Origin: Amborella trichopoda
Taxonomy: Eukaryota; Streptophyta; Magnoliopsida; Amborellales; Amborellaceae
Assembly: GCF_000471905.2 (NCBI RefSeq)
Contig: NW_006499776.1
Coordinates: 867,994-931,993 of the forward strand
Length of the DNA stretch: 64,000 nt
Direction: 5' to 3'
The translations under genes and the position numbers were made by a program. The notes under the pieces were generated by a model. The model ran no database searches. It saw only the letters and a list, made by a program, of their open reading frames with translations, and was not told the origin of the DNA. Shown piece by piece: positions 34,473 to 46,085 of this stretch (the stretch's first letter is position 1; each line of letters opens with the position of its first letter).

Positions 34473-34925
34473 TCAGTCTTGGTAACTTCCTTGGCTAATT
34501 CTCCCATCATCCGTATCTACCTCGGTTCTTAGCTCAATGTGTCTCCACTCTGCCAGCCAGACAAGCATAGGTCCTGATGAGGATAATTGAATAGTAGCCC
34601 CAAGTTTTGCAAGTGCATCAACTTGCGAATTCAACCTTCTGGGGATGTGAGTCAGGGATACTTCATCGAACTGAGCCATGTACGATTTTGAATAAGGCTT
34701 GAGAGTGTCTTTTCTCATGTCATATATTCCTTTGAGCTGGCAAATAACCAACTCAGAGTCGCCATAGATCTTGAGCTGCTCCAAGTCTAGATTAAAAGCT
34801 ATGTCCAATCCAATTATAAGCGCCTGATAATCTGCCTCGTTATGAGAACCGGCCTCAACGAAAGAGAAACAAAGTGGCATACTCCCGCTTTCAGAGTTAG
34901 AAATACCACTCTGGTGCCTCCTCAA
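34473..34925 (-). pseudogene. RNase H domain of element C
   Basis: An open frame of 150 codons for the retroelement RNase H that degrades the RNA template. Visible parts are SFVEAGSHNEADYQALIIGL, YGDSELVICQLKG, IPRRLNSQVDALAKLG, and a connection to the zinc finger. The usual AEY has become ADY, so the catalytic Glu is an Asp. The N-terminal part with the first Asp lies right of 34925 in another frame. The frame ends with divergent sequence (GRISQGSYQD), unlike J. Confidence 0.75.
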
Positions 34926-36705
34926 TCAGATTGGAAGGCTCCGTCGAAGTACCTTTCCTACGCATTAGCAAAATCTTCACATAATACTTCTTCATCAGGA
35001 AGGTCACTTGATAAAGGAGCTTCTGCGGGTACGGGTTGTGCTGCGAGAAAGTTAGCCAAGGCTTGGCCCTTGATGGCCTTTTGTGAGACATGTGATATCA
35101 AATTCCATCTGCAATAAGGCCCACTTGGCCAGACGCCCCGACAAGTGTGGTCGCATCATGAGAAACTTTACTGGGTCCACCTTTTTATGTAAGCTTCAGT
35201 TCATGACCAAGTAAATAATGAAGAAGCTTTTGTACTGTGAAGATCAGGACAAGTAACATCTTTTCAATAGGGGTATAATTCTTCCTAGCCCCTTGCATCC
35301 TACGGCTGAGATAGTATAACATGGTCTCTTTCCCCTAATCATTGTTTTGTGCTAATAATGCTCCAAGTGAGACATTCAAGGCTGTCATATACAAGATAAG
35401 TGGTTTTCCCAACACTAGTGTAGAAAGCACTAGATGATTGAGCAAATACTTCTTGATGTCATCAAGTGCTGCCTAACACGCTTCATTCCATATGAATGAG
35501 GTATCCTTCTTCAATAGGTGCGTGAAAGGTCTACAGCGATCCGAGAGGTTTGAGATGAACCTGCGGATGTATGCAAGTTACACTTGAAGGGAACGCAATT
35601 CTCACAGTGTAGTGGGTGGCGGCATTTCCTGGATTGCCTTGATCTTGACTGGCTCGACCTCCAATCCTTGATGGCTTACAAAAAAGCTCAAGAATTTTTT
35701 TGAGCGCACACCAAAGGCACATTTCAACGGATTCGTGCACATTTCAACGGATTCGTTTTGAGCTGATGAAGGCGTAATCTTTCGAGCACCTTTTCAAGAT
35801 CTCTCATGTGAGCTTGTTTCTCCTCAGATTTAACCACCAAGTCAACGACATAACATTCAATCTCCTTGTGCATCATGTCATTAAAGATTGTCTTCATTGC
35901 TCTCTAATACGTTGCACCAGCATTCTACAATCCAAAAGGCATCATTGTATAGAAAAAGACTCCTTTTAGAGTCAAAAGCAGTGGCTTCCTCGTCTTCTGG
36001 GGCCATTCGTATCTGGTTGTACCCGGAGTATTCATCCATGAAGTAGAAGACCTGACAGTGAGTTGTGGAGTCAATGAGCATTTTCGTAAATGGCAACGAA
36101 AAGTCATTCTTGGGGCAAGCGGTATTGAGATTGCAGAAGTCGATGCAATCCCTAATTTTCCAATTTTTCTTCTTTATTAGCACAACATTTGCCAGCCATT
36201 TTGGGTACTTGACTTCGCGAATGAAACCTACTTGCTTCAGTTTTGTTACCTCGACATCTATCTGCATTTCAAGATCAAGCCAGAGCCTTCTTGATTTCTG
36301 CTCGATGGGTTTGACAGTTGGATCGATGCCCAGACGTTGAACGACTAATTGGGGATCTAAACTAGGGATCTCATGGTAATGCCAAACAAAGACATCTCGA
36401 TTTGCTCGTAGGAAGACAATGAAATCCTTTTTCTCATCTGGAGACATATTAACCAAAATGAAGGTAGGCCTGGGGTCAGCTTCATGCCCTAAGTTTATTT
36501 CTTTGAGTTCATCAGCTATGGCTTGGCCGCCTTCTTCCCATTCTTCTGGGGCTTCTTGTAACTTGTCACCATCCTCGGAGGATTTCCCATTAACTTCAAA
36601 TGCAGAGGCCCATGATCCCGACATCTCTACTTCCAATAAGGTTTCAGTGTAGGTCATGATTTCTGTACCGTCCCTAAATTGAGGAGCAGAGGGGGTCGCC
36701 TTCAA
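34926..36705 (-). pseudogene. Reverse transcriptase of element C (YVDD changed to YVVD)
   Basis: Open from 36705 for 274 codons: linker (EVEMSGSWASAFEVN), DELKEINLG, RPTFILVNMSPDEKKDF, then RT with VVQRLGIDPTVKPIEQK, GFIREVKYPKWLANVVLIK, DCIDFCNLN, and FMDEYSGYNQIRMAPEDEE, which keeps the first catalytic Asp. A frameshift near 35950 is followed by MPFGL-stop-NAGATY. At 35841-35852 the active-site box reads YVVD instead of YVDD (GTT for GAT). Thumb, connection and RNase H tether follow with several stops to about 35000. No retropepsin domain precedes the RT. Confidence 0.85.
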
Positions 36706-37620
36706 GCATATCTAGTTGTGGAGGACTAGTTTGAAAGTTACAAAGAGATTGAGAAACGCCCTCACAGGGATCATTCGATTCTTGACTGAGTGTTGGCGGT
36801 GCTTGGTTTGGGGTAGATGATACTTCACAAACCTTTATCATGTGGAAACCTTCTTGAGAATAGAAGCTCTACCCTCTAGATTCTCTAGTCTCTGCTCAAA
36901 ATCCGGCTCAGGGGGCCACTGAGGTTTCTTTGGATTTGACTTCTTGTGCTTTCCAGTAGAGGAAGATGGCTCAGACCGAGCTCGAGCCGCCAAGGCGTCA
37001 ACAACTGTTAAGAATCCAGCTGCCTGGGCTAACATCATTCTCAGTCGCCTTTGTTGCATCCTACTTATGTTGATTTCTTCAAATTCTCAATCAAGGGCAT
37101 TGAAGTCTGGACATTATAAGGCTGTACGTGCAGGAGACACCGAAGAGGAGAAGGGGGAAGAAGAAAAAGAAGTAGGGTTAGTAGGTGAGGGGGATTTAAG
37201 TTCATTCCTCTCATTAGACCGATTTGGGGAGCTTTTTACGTCATCACTAGAATTGGACTTGTGCAGGGAGTCTTTTAGGTCTTTTCCCCACTTAGACTAT
37301 TGAGGAGTGCTTTTAACATCATCACTCTCATTGGACGTGGCTTGAGTGTAGGATGACCTTAGGGTGTCCTCCTGATGAGCTGAAGGAGGAAGGATGATTG
37401 AGTTAGGGATGAAATATTGCAAAGTTGGCAAGGGAGGAAGAGACCTGAGAAACTCTTGCTCGACCGGTGGTTGAGGAGGCTTGTTCCTTCTGCGAGCCCT
37501 TCTTGGGGCCCATCTTCTCTTGGGAGCGTTTGGATGTGCTTGATTCATCTCACTAGGTTTGTGGAGAACCCTACCTTGACGGATAGCCTCTCGTTTTAAC
37601 GAGTTAAGTCTGCTTCGCTT
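36706..37620 (-). pseudogene. gag tail and gag-RT linker of element C
   Basis: Broken frames homologous to G (52150-52810) and J (32700-33060). 37548-37297 is Pro/Arg-rich: RRWAPRRARRRNKPPQPP, then VEQEFLRSLPPLPTL. 37059-36838 includes MLAQAAGFLTVVDALAARA and ends EQRLENLEGRASILKKVST. An acidic EEEE tract lies between (around 37140-37170). 36838-36706 matches the J linker (LCNFQ, then LDMLEGDP). I see no D(T/S)G protease site, although a retropepsin is usual here. Confidence 0.55.
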
Positions 37621-39240
37621 GTGGTAGACTATCCATGGTTAGGAAATTGAGGGTTCAGCAAGATATGAATCATCATTAACTAGGTCTTGTGTTAAGAGGC
37701 CCTCTTGCACGGGTGGAGCAGTGATTTGAGGGTCCCCTTCTGGAAGGTTACATGAATCCTTCTGGAAGGTTACATGAATCCTTTTGTAAGGTTACAGGAT
37801 TCATGGCATTCCTATATTTTCTTCGTGATTATCTCATGAAAACTGGAGCATTCGCTCAGATCATGACCCCATATCTGGTGTTATGAGCACCACTGGTTCT
37901 CAGTTCCTTTAGCAAGACTCTTGGGGTGCCTTGCTGCCTTTGGTGTGATAAGGCCTTGTTGAAGCATGATGACAAAGAAGGCTCGAAGGAGATGAGGTGC
38001 ATCGTCATCGACGGTCACTATGTGAGAGGCTTCTATTGCCTCGAACTCTTCTTGAGTTCCTCAAGCTTAATCTGACCCTTCTGGATGAAAGCCTCGATGA
38101 GGTCTTTAAGTGTATAACAATCCTCCGTGGGGTGATTTACCCTTTGATGAAAGGCACAGTACTTCGCATGCGTATCGAGACCAACTTGGTTAGGAAACTT
38201 GTTCTCGGGTAATTAAACCATGTTCTGCTCCAGCAATTTAATCATAGCAATGCAGGCACCCATTCCTTTTCAAAGGGATAAACTTTATTCTGATGGGTGA
38301 TTCAATACTCACTTCGATTAAAGTTCGTGGGTGGAGGTACCCGATTATATGACTACTGTTGTTTGCCTGCCTGAGGTGCTGTCTTTGCTGTGCCCACCCC
38401 TTTAGAGAGGTCCGAAGTTTGGGAGATTGACTTCTTTGGATCAGTGACTATGACAGTTGCATTGATCACTCCTTTTGGTTAGTTTGCCCGGGCATTGATT
38501 CGAGAATTACCATTGCCTCGAATGTTTGCCAAATTTGAGGATTGTTGTCATGACCCATTATGATGGCGTAACAAGCTCTCAATGCGAATTGAATTAGAGA
38601 TTAGGTCTGACATGGAGGTTGGGTTGGAAGCCTCAACATGTAGTGCGATCTCAGGTCGCATGTTTCGAATGCAGGTTTGAACTACTTGCTTCTCAGGCAT
38701 AGGGTTGGGATGTTGAGCCGCCAAGTCACTGCACCTTGATATGTATTTATCCACCTGTTCATCTAGCTCCTGGGTCAAGGTGAGAAGTTCAATGGTTTGG
38801 ACCTCCCTCTCGTCCTCATAGAAATGCTGATGGAACAACTTCTCCATCTCTTCCCAAGTACGTATTAAGTTTGGAGGCAGCCGAGCATACCACTGGAAGG
38901 CAGGGTTGGCAAGGATTTCAACGAATTGAAGAAGAAGGAGTCTCCCGTCAGCTGCTGTCTCTCAACATGCTGCTAGGAAATGGGCAATATGTTGACGGGG
39001 AGATGTTGTTCCATTGAAGCGAGGCAACTTCCCTTTCTTATGGTTTTGGTGGAAGGGAACCTGATCAATGTTATAAGGGTATGGCTTGTGGTAAAGTGTC
39101 ACAACCTGTATGCCTGAGATCTGCCCTTTCTTTAGGCTGTGAGTTACCATAGCATCATTGTCTGCTTGAGAGAAGGGGTGAGGGAAAGAATTGTCATGTG
39201 AGGCAGGAGGAGGAGGCTTCCTGGGAGGCACATCTTATGA
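37621..39240 (-). pseudogene. gag of element C
   Basis: Capsid/nucleocapsid precursor. From 39231: PPRKPPPPASHDN, then QADNDAMVTHSL, KKGKLPRFNGTTSPRQHIAHF, a TGA stop at 38962-38964 where B has CGA (AACRETAADG), then in the same frame AFQWYARLPPNLIRTWEEM, YEDEREVQTIELLTLTQ and SDLAAQHPNPMPEK, to a stop at 38548. Beyond this the frame continues with several stops through a region that in G holds a Cys/His block. The pattern is the retrotransposon gag core of plant Ty3/gypsy elements. 39241-40198 is the long gag leader, with frames matching A and B. Confidence 0.8.
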
Positions 39241-40198
39241 ATGATGGGAATTGACCTCATGGTTAGCCGAGTGTCGGGCGACCTCCATACAGTCGATCTT
39301 CTCCATCATTTCTTGATCCATCTATTCAAACCTTTCCATACGGGCCTCTTGAGAGTTGGCAGGTTCATTTATAACCATGACGCTGACCGTTTCTTTAGAG
39401 AGGTCAGGCTTAGATGCAGCCGAAGGCTTTCCTGCCTGGCAAGTCATACACGCAAATCAGTCAGTAGGGGATCAACATGCCCCGAATGGACCTGACCCTT
39501 GTAGGCCAAGTGGTAAGGACTGGTTCTCGATGGTCTTAGGACCATGGCTGCTGGGTGGATGGGTCATCTTCAACAACATTGACCACGACACAGGATTCTC
39601 GTTCCTCTTCTTTAAGCTTTGACTTCTGAAGAGGGTAGAAAAGATTCTGATGAAGAAGGTCATCAAAGCTGGGTGTCCTGACTGTCTTGACTGCTTCTCT
39701 AGTCAGAATTCATAGACCCCTGTCACACTTGGCTTTGAGACTTTGATTGATCTCATGCCCGAATTGTGAATGGGACTATGACTGGTCATCTCGTCTTGCG
39801 CAAGAGAGAGCTGTGTCTATCAGGTGTAGAAAACGATGAGGGATATGGACTAAAATCAACCTGGGTCAAGGGAGAATAAGGACTGGGTCTCTCTTAAGGT
39901 CTTTGCCCCGAGCTCTCTTATGGGCTGCAGGGACATGATCGAGATAATACAGCTGATTCAAGACGACACTCTTGGGGAAGGTCTTTGAGTACCAAGGTTT
40001 GAGGTGCTTTCCCGAAAGAGACGGGGTACGCAGTGGAATGATCGACTCATGATGACGCCTGAGTCGGAGCGGGAACAACAGTTTGGGGATGCGGGATGTG
40101 TGTGCGCCTCTTGAAGCAGGATCATGGGCGACTTTGGGGTCAGCCCGAGCTCGAGCAGATTGACCGGCCTTAGGAGGCCGATAATTGCGATCAGGTGT

Positions 40199-40705
40199 CT
40201 ATAAGGAAACAGGTGGAAGCCTGCCCCTTACAGGGTGTCTTAGTGTGTGTTGAGTAGGAGGACAAGGAGGTCGTCTCTCTTTACTCGGGTTGGCATAGCG
40301 ATGACTTTGCCCTGAGTGGTGGGATGCACATGCATAGCGTGTACAGGACCTGGCCTTGGGAGCTATGATCCTGGACGCTAACTCGAGGTAACATAAACAT
40401 TGCCCTGAGGTCTCGGCCTCGATGTGTCGAGCCTCTAAGGATAGAGACACGTGGTGGTGCAAAATGTGGGGGGTAGCCTTGCGGTGACCCACTGAAGCAA
40501 CAACAACTTGTTTGTATTTTGTAGCAAGGAACTGGATATCCTTCCAATGTACCTCAGCAATACGACCGACAAGTGACTTGCCAATGACAAGGTGCATGTT
40601 GTGAGTGGTTGCGTGTGTGCTACCTATGCAGGGTGCCTTGACAGAGGTTCCACCAGAGAGAGAAGATGGGCAGTGAGGGACCCTTAAGTCCCACCTTACA
40701 CCCAT
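40199..40705 (-). CDS. ORF1 of element C, unknown function (168 aa)
   Basis: The only ORF1 copy that is open throughout. It has 168 residues from the ATG at 40705, about 245 bp inside the LTR border. Conserved parts seen in A, B and E are DLRVPHCPSSLSGGTSVKAP, CIGSTHATTH, SLVGRIAEVHW and GHRKATPHI; the tail is basic and Pro-rich (PPCPPTQHTLRHPVRGR). I see no membrane segment, enzyme motif or nucleic-acid-binding fold. Ogre elements are known for an extra, uncharacterised ORF1 between PBS and gag, and this fits that position. Expression is doubtful because the rest of C is defective. Confidence 0.45.
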   Translation of the reverse strand: MGVRWDLRVPHCPSSLSGGTSVKAPCIGSTHATTHNMHLVIGKSLVGRIAEVHWKDIQFLATKYKQVVVASVGHRKATPHILHHHVSLSLEARHIEAETSGQCLCYLELASRIIAPKARSCTRYACASHHSGQSHRYANPSKERRPPCPPTQHTLRHPVRGRLPPVSL

Positions 40706-40928
40706 CAGGTTAGGACCTGAGAGCTAGACGGTGGGGGTCTTTGCTCAGAAGGAAGATGGGAACGAAGTTCAAGGAACCTGTTCCCGGGGGACACTCATGA
40801 ATGTGGGGATAAGGAAGTCCCCGATTTGGATAAACGGGTTACAGAACCTAGAATCCATAAGTGTGAAAAAACAAAAAATAAAAGGAGAAACTAGCCAAAC
40901 AAGTACAATCCGACTAAGGGGTAGTAAG

Positions 40929-40946
40929 TCCCTAGTGGAGTCACCA
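40929..40946 (-). other. Primer binding site of element C
   Basis: The minus strand reads TGGTGACTCCACTAGGGA, one base different from B (TGGCGACTCC), three bases from the LTR end. Confidence 0.75.
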
Positions 40947-41754
40947 AGCTGGTTAGGTGCCTCAATCTCGCCCTAGGGATCTAGGTGATCTAACGGAACG
41001 TGTCTCGATTTTCAAGGGAACCCAAGACTAGAGATCGCTCTCTAGAGAAACTTGCTAAAAAACAAGGGCAAGTAGACCAACTAATGAGAGAAAAAATTAA
41101 GGTGGGTTCAAGACTCACTCGGGCTGACTCGCATGGACTCGCAGGACCCCCAGTTGTAAAACTGGATCGAAATCACCTTCCTTGGCCTGTATTATCCTGT
41201 TTTTGCAATCACACACATATGGTAAATGTTAAAAGACAAGTTGGTCAAGGGACCCCCACCTTGCCTTTGGACGAACATACACATGCGTGCACATTCAAAA
41301 AGAAAAAGAGAAGAATGAGAGAGTTAAGATTGGGATGAGAAGAATTTGATCAAATGGTGAGACTGACACATTGACTAAACTAGTAAGTAATTGACCTGGC
41401 ATGGCAGTAAAGCGGGCTCGATGACTCATACTGGTTCAACAGAATTACTACTAGACGACAGTACCAATACCGACTAGCTAAACACAATGGCTAGTTTGTC
41501 GTGGCGATAAGGCAGGCACAATAACTCTGACTAGCATAGCGACATTACTACTAAATGAGATGGCTACCATGGAAGGCTAGTCTCGACCCCTCTTCATCAA
41601 ATGAAAGAATAAAAGAAAGAACATAGATCAGAAAGAGAGAGAAAAGAAGAAGGATAAGAGAAGAAGAAGAGAAGATAAAGAAAGGGAGAAAGAGAAGGAA
41701 AGGAGAAGAAGAGCATGAGGGAGAGTGGAGGGAAAAGAAAGGGTGAAGATAAAT

Positions 41755-42350
41755 GCAGATGGCAATGAGAGAAGGACAGAGAAGACTCAGACAGCGATGA
41801 CTTTTGCTCGCTGTGACATGAGAAAGAGACATGAGAAAAAGGTCGAGAAGACACGGGCAGCGCTGATCCTTCACCGGCTATGTTCGAAGAAGAAGAAATA
41901 GAAGAAAGAGAAGACATAGACGGTGCCGAGCCTTTGCCGGCTGTGACATAGAGAGAGAAAAGAGAGAAAGAATGCAGGCGGTGATGTGCCTCCGCCGTCT
42001 GTGATAAAAGAGAGAGAGAGAGAAGGAACACAGGCAGCAATAGGCTTCGCTGGCTGTGATAAAAAGAAAAAAGAGTAGAAAAAAAGAACACGAGCAGCGA
42101 TAAGATACCGCTGTCTGCGATAGAAGAACAAGGATGGAAAACACAGGTGGCGCTAGGCTTGTGCCTGCTGGGACAGAAGAGAAGAAAGAGAGAGAAAACA
42201 TAGGCGGTGCTAGGCTTGTGTCGGCTATGACAGAAGAGAAGAAAGGGAGAGTAAACATAGGCCACGCTAGGCTTGCGCCATATATGACAAAATAGAAGAA
42301 AGAGAAAAAAAATACAAGCGGCGCTAGGCTTGCCATCTGTGACCGAAGAG
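41755..42350 (-). repeat. Tandem hairpin array in U5 of LTR C
   Basis: About eleven units of 50-60 bp, for example CAGGCGGTGATGTGCC then TCCGCCGTCTGTG (about 41975-42002). A recurring loop phrase is GCTAGGCTTG. Arms of most units pair over 6-9 bp with some G-U pairs. The stem sequence (GCGGTG type) differs from arrays B and F. Confidence 0.75.
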
Positions 42351-42831
42351 AAAAGGGAGACAATTTTGACAAAGCTCCTGCCTGCCACTCCGGCTAAAGC
42401 CCAGCTCACTATTCATATTTCAGGAGCAGGAAGACGTCAAATCAGATGATAGGTCCGTCATGCATGAATGGCGAAAGAAAGAGGAGTAGAGAAAGAGAGA
42501 CATGATAGACTAAAGGAGGGAGAGAGAGAAAGAGATAAAGATGAAAGCAAGAAAGAGAAAGGGAGAGAAGAGAGCAAAAAGAAAAGAGAGAAATATAGAG
42601 AGAGATGAGAGAGAAAAGAGGAGAGAGAAAGAGAGAGATAAAAATGAGAGAGAAAAGAGGAGAGAGAGAGATAGAGATGAGAGAGAAAAGAAGAGAGAGA
42701 AAGAGAGATAGAGATGAGAGAGAAAAGAGGAGAAGTGCAAAAGTTACCTTATCGAGGGGTACCGTGCCTTTTCTTCTCTCTCCTCTCTCTCTCTCCAAGG
42801 CACACCCACGAACTAAAGCAAGAATTGAAAT

Positions 42832-42896
42832 TTTATTCAATGATCTTAAGAATGAACCAAAGGTCCTTTATAATTAGGTTTTGCATGTTTATATAG
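42832..42896 (-). promoter_or_regulatory. LTR C core promoter and poly(A) signal
   Basis: The minus strand reads CTATATAAAC (42887-42896), then AATAAA (42832-42837) about 50 nt downstream, as in LTR B. Confidence 0.6.
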
Positions 42897-44172
42897 AATT
42901 GGGCCCAAACTTTGGTGGACACCTAAAAACTAGCCAAATTGATGATAATTACAATTTAATTGAATTAAAAGAAATTACGAAAATAGGGTACAAAAGGACT
43001 TTTTTGCTCCTACCTAACAATAGATGGAATTCTAAAACAGTCCCTACTATTGCTCGAGAACTTGTGTGATCTTCCATGACTAATCCAGGGTGGTTCTGAT
43101 GCCCATTTGATCGAAAGATGATTGTTTTCTTGTAGGGCTCGATATGGCGATTGATTTGATACCAATTTCATGCCATGAATCATGTTTATAAGCCACGATC
43201 ATGAGAGTTAAAATCTAGATGAATCTTGAAAAATTTACTTCAAAAGTGCTCTCGATTCTTAATGATTTTCTGTAATTTCTTTATTGTAGTGCACTGAGCA
43301 AGCCGTCACGATAGTGTGGCAACAAACGAGATGCGATTTGGAGCCCGAACGACGAGTTTGCAACTTTTGGGTTTTAGCTAGAATCTGAAATCTGATGGCC
43401 GGATTTACAGTCACTTCGTTGCCTTCATGAGTAAAATCCAACCGTTCATCATGTACGACATTGAGATCAATGATAGCCCTGGATGTTACGCATACGATGG
43501 AGTTGGTTTCACGTTCACTTGATGCGCGAGCATCATGATTTGGGGGCTCGAATGAAGCGTGACGTTGCTGAATTTTTTGCAAATTTTTCACCAATCGACA
43601 ACTTCTCTATGGATTTTCTCCCTGGTAGGACGTCGTCATGGGCCGTACCACATATCGAAACGCTTGTCTTGACACAAAATTTGAACGCGATCTGACTCGA
43701 AACAAGTAAGATATGAGCTCTGAAAGTCACTGCCCGTGACTGTGACAGTCACCTTTAATGGTGTTTTGGTGGAGGGTGGCCACTCCCCTTTTTAATGTTT
43801 TACCCATAACTTTGTCCTGGAATGTCCGATTAAGCCTAAACATGACCCATACAGGTTTTCGACCATATTGAATTCAATGGCTATAGTCCCATAGCTGTTT
43901 GACGTACCGAAAATATAGTTCTAGTTGTAAGGGTCTGTTTCGGGGTACTAGAGGACATTTTTCTGAAATTGATTCTTTGTGTTCATTGCCTTAGACAAGT
44001 AGAAATGTGACAAAATTTGACAGGTTTCCTTTTGGAGTGTTTATGAAGATCTTGACCAATTTTGGGGCTATTATGAGATTGTCAAGAATTCCACTATTTT
44101 GTTAGGCTTTATTGACCAGCTTCCTCTTTATTCCGCATTAGGGACCAAGGTGCTGAAAAATGTGTTCAAACA

Positions 44173-45819
44173 ATGCCTTCGGGACCTATGCAAAGCCTTT
44201 TAACATCATACAAATAAGATGTGCATTATAGTTTAAGGTCATACAACTGAACCGTGGTGGTGTTGGATGGCAGTCTGTGGAGGCCATGGAGTGAGTATGG
44301 TGGTGTTTTAGACTAAATTTGGGGAGATGACACAAGGCTACCTATGAAAGATGGATGATGTGTGTATGGTGGGTGAAAAGTGGTGTCCCACTACCTTATG
44401 GCGAGTATGGATGGTGGAATGGGTCGCCATTTTGTGAGCACGGGTAAGACCCGTTGGGGAATGGTGAAGGATGATGAAATGAATGGACTCACTTGGGAGG
44501 TAATGAATGTGATGTGCACATGAACCGGTCGATTTGGGAAGACGTGCGTGAAAATGCACATAAAGGGTGTGTGCGATTGTGTGGGGGTGTCTTTAAGGTC
44601 ATGCCTCCCAGACCTAGACAAAGCAGTTTATCGTCATACGACCAGAACGTGCACTATGGTTTAATGCCATATAGCTTGGACCATGGCTATTCAACTTAAA
44701 GTCCTGCAGCTAAGACCATGTAGTTTAAAGTTGTGCAACTAGACCTCCGCTACAATTTAAGGTCATATAGTTTGGACCATGTAGTTTAGGGTCATGCATC
44801 TAGACCATTTAGGTGGGTTTTCATCTAGGTGATACTCCATGGGGGATAAGTCTATGGATAACAATCTGACTCCCTATGGATAAAAATATTTAAATACAAC
44901 CAGAGGTTTAGATGGAGAAGCACACTTCACTGGGGATTAGGGGATAAGTATGACTCCCTAAGGTGAAAGATGGAACTCCATGGCTCGTGGGAAAGTATCC
45001 CGACGCCTGGGGATAGGATTGCTTGGTGTGTGACTGACCCACTGGGGATAAAGGGGCAAGCGCTGAGAATGAAGGTCAAATCACAAATGCAACCCCACTG
45101 GGGATTAAAAAGATAAGGATGACCCTAACTCCCTGAGGATAATGGGCTGTAATAAGGATGACCCTCAGGCCACTGGGGATGAGGGACAGTGGCTTGCATG
45201 CAGCTCCATTAGGAACTACAGTCGGGAGCACATGTGTAACCCCACTGGGGATAGTGATGTCCTTTTCACAGCTTAAAGTCATGAGAATGGAATATTTTTT
45301 GTGTCGTACGTTACAGTTTTAAGGTCTTGTAGCTTGGACCATGGCTATACAGGTTAAAGTCCTACATTTAAGACCATGCAGTTTAAGCTCGCGCAACTAG
45401 ACCTCCGCTACAGTTTAAGGTCATTAGTTTGTACCATGATGCTAAGCCTTTTAACATCATGCGGCCATGATGTGCACTACAGTTTAAGGTCAAACAGCTA
45501 GACCATAGTTATGTAGTTTAAAGTCAAGCAACTAAGACCATGCAGTTTAAGGTCGTGCAACTAGACCTTCGCTACAGTTTAAGGTCAGTGGTAAGGAAAT
45601 GTGACTCCACGCAATTGTGGTAAGGGAATGTGACTCCACGAGGAATAGAGCCATAATTGGGGACTCGACTCCCTGAGGGGTTAGGACTGTAGTGCAACGG
45701 ATGAACTCCCTGGGGTGCAGAGTGATGGTCCAGATGGGAGTGTCATAACATGCGCACGACACTAAGTTTTGGATGACGCACGTGGCATTAAGCCTAGATG
45801 ACGTGCGCATGGCGATAGC
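44173..45819. repeat. TTTAAGGTC minisatellite and ACTCC-GGGGAT motif array
   Basis: Begins directly at the outer end of LTR C. 44173-44810 and 45300-45590 hold the TTTAAGGTC-type units also seen at 26820-27640. 44830-45260 and 45600-45720 hold about twelve irregular copies of a CTCCACTGGGGATAA motif. No gene is seen; the open frames here (for example 44338-44559, minus) are not conserved. Confidence 0.6.
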
Positions 45820-46085
45820 TGGTTAGGTGCCTCCATCTCTCTCTCCAAACCTAGGTGATCTGGTGGCACATTTCTCGAGTTTCTGGTGAATCCAAGAATT
45901 GATGTCGCTCTCTCAAAACCTTGCTCGAGGGCAAGGGCAGGTTTACCAACCAACGAGAGAGGAATTTTCAGGTGGGGACTTACTCGGACTGGCTCATGTG
46001 GGCACCCTCTTAGATCATGAAGAAAGCCCCCCAGCTGCTTGAGCTGGTTCAGAATCGCCTCCCTTGACCAGCAAACCTCTTTTTT

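Larger units (their letters stand above)
33061..44172 (-). mobile_element. Element C, Tat/Ogre-like Ty3/gypsy retrotransposon (11.1 kb)
   Basis: Most complete element of the window. Order in element sense: 5' LTR (44172-40950), PBS, ORF1, gag, gag tail/linker, RT, RNase H, zinc finger and integrase core, then truncated LTR K. RT before integrase and the fold of each domain show Ty3/gypsy; the long LTRs, ORF1 and PBS suggest the Tat/Ogre branch. The flanking 5 bp (GACCG and ATGCC) do not match, so the insertion site was later rearranged. All enzymatic domains carry lesions. Confidence 0.75.
40950..44172 (-). mobile_element. 5' LTR of element C (3.2 kb)
   Basis: The plus strand begins TGGTTAGGTGCC and ends GTGTTCAAACA. 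It is collinear with LTR B: subrepeats (41370-41560), purine-rich tract (41600-41750), hairpin array (41755-42350), second purine-rich tract (42470-42730), AATAAA (42832-42837, minus), TATA-like box (42888-42896, minus) and a U3 of about 1.25 kb. Long frames such as 270 aa at 41597-42409 are array artefacts. Confidence 0.85.

Noticed and set aside
34842-35117. 91-aa forward frame across the RNase H region
   Set aside because: Antisense shadow of element C pol.
41597-42409. 270-aa minus-strand open frame with tandem repeats
   Set aside because: It comes from the hairpin array and pyrimidine tract of LTR C. The period is not a constant multiple of three and there is no conservation with array B or G at the protein level.
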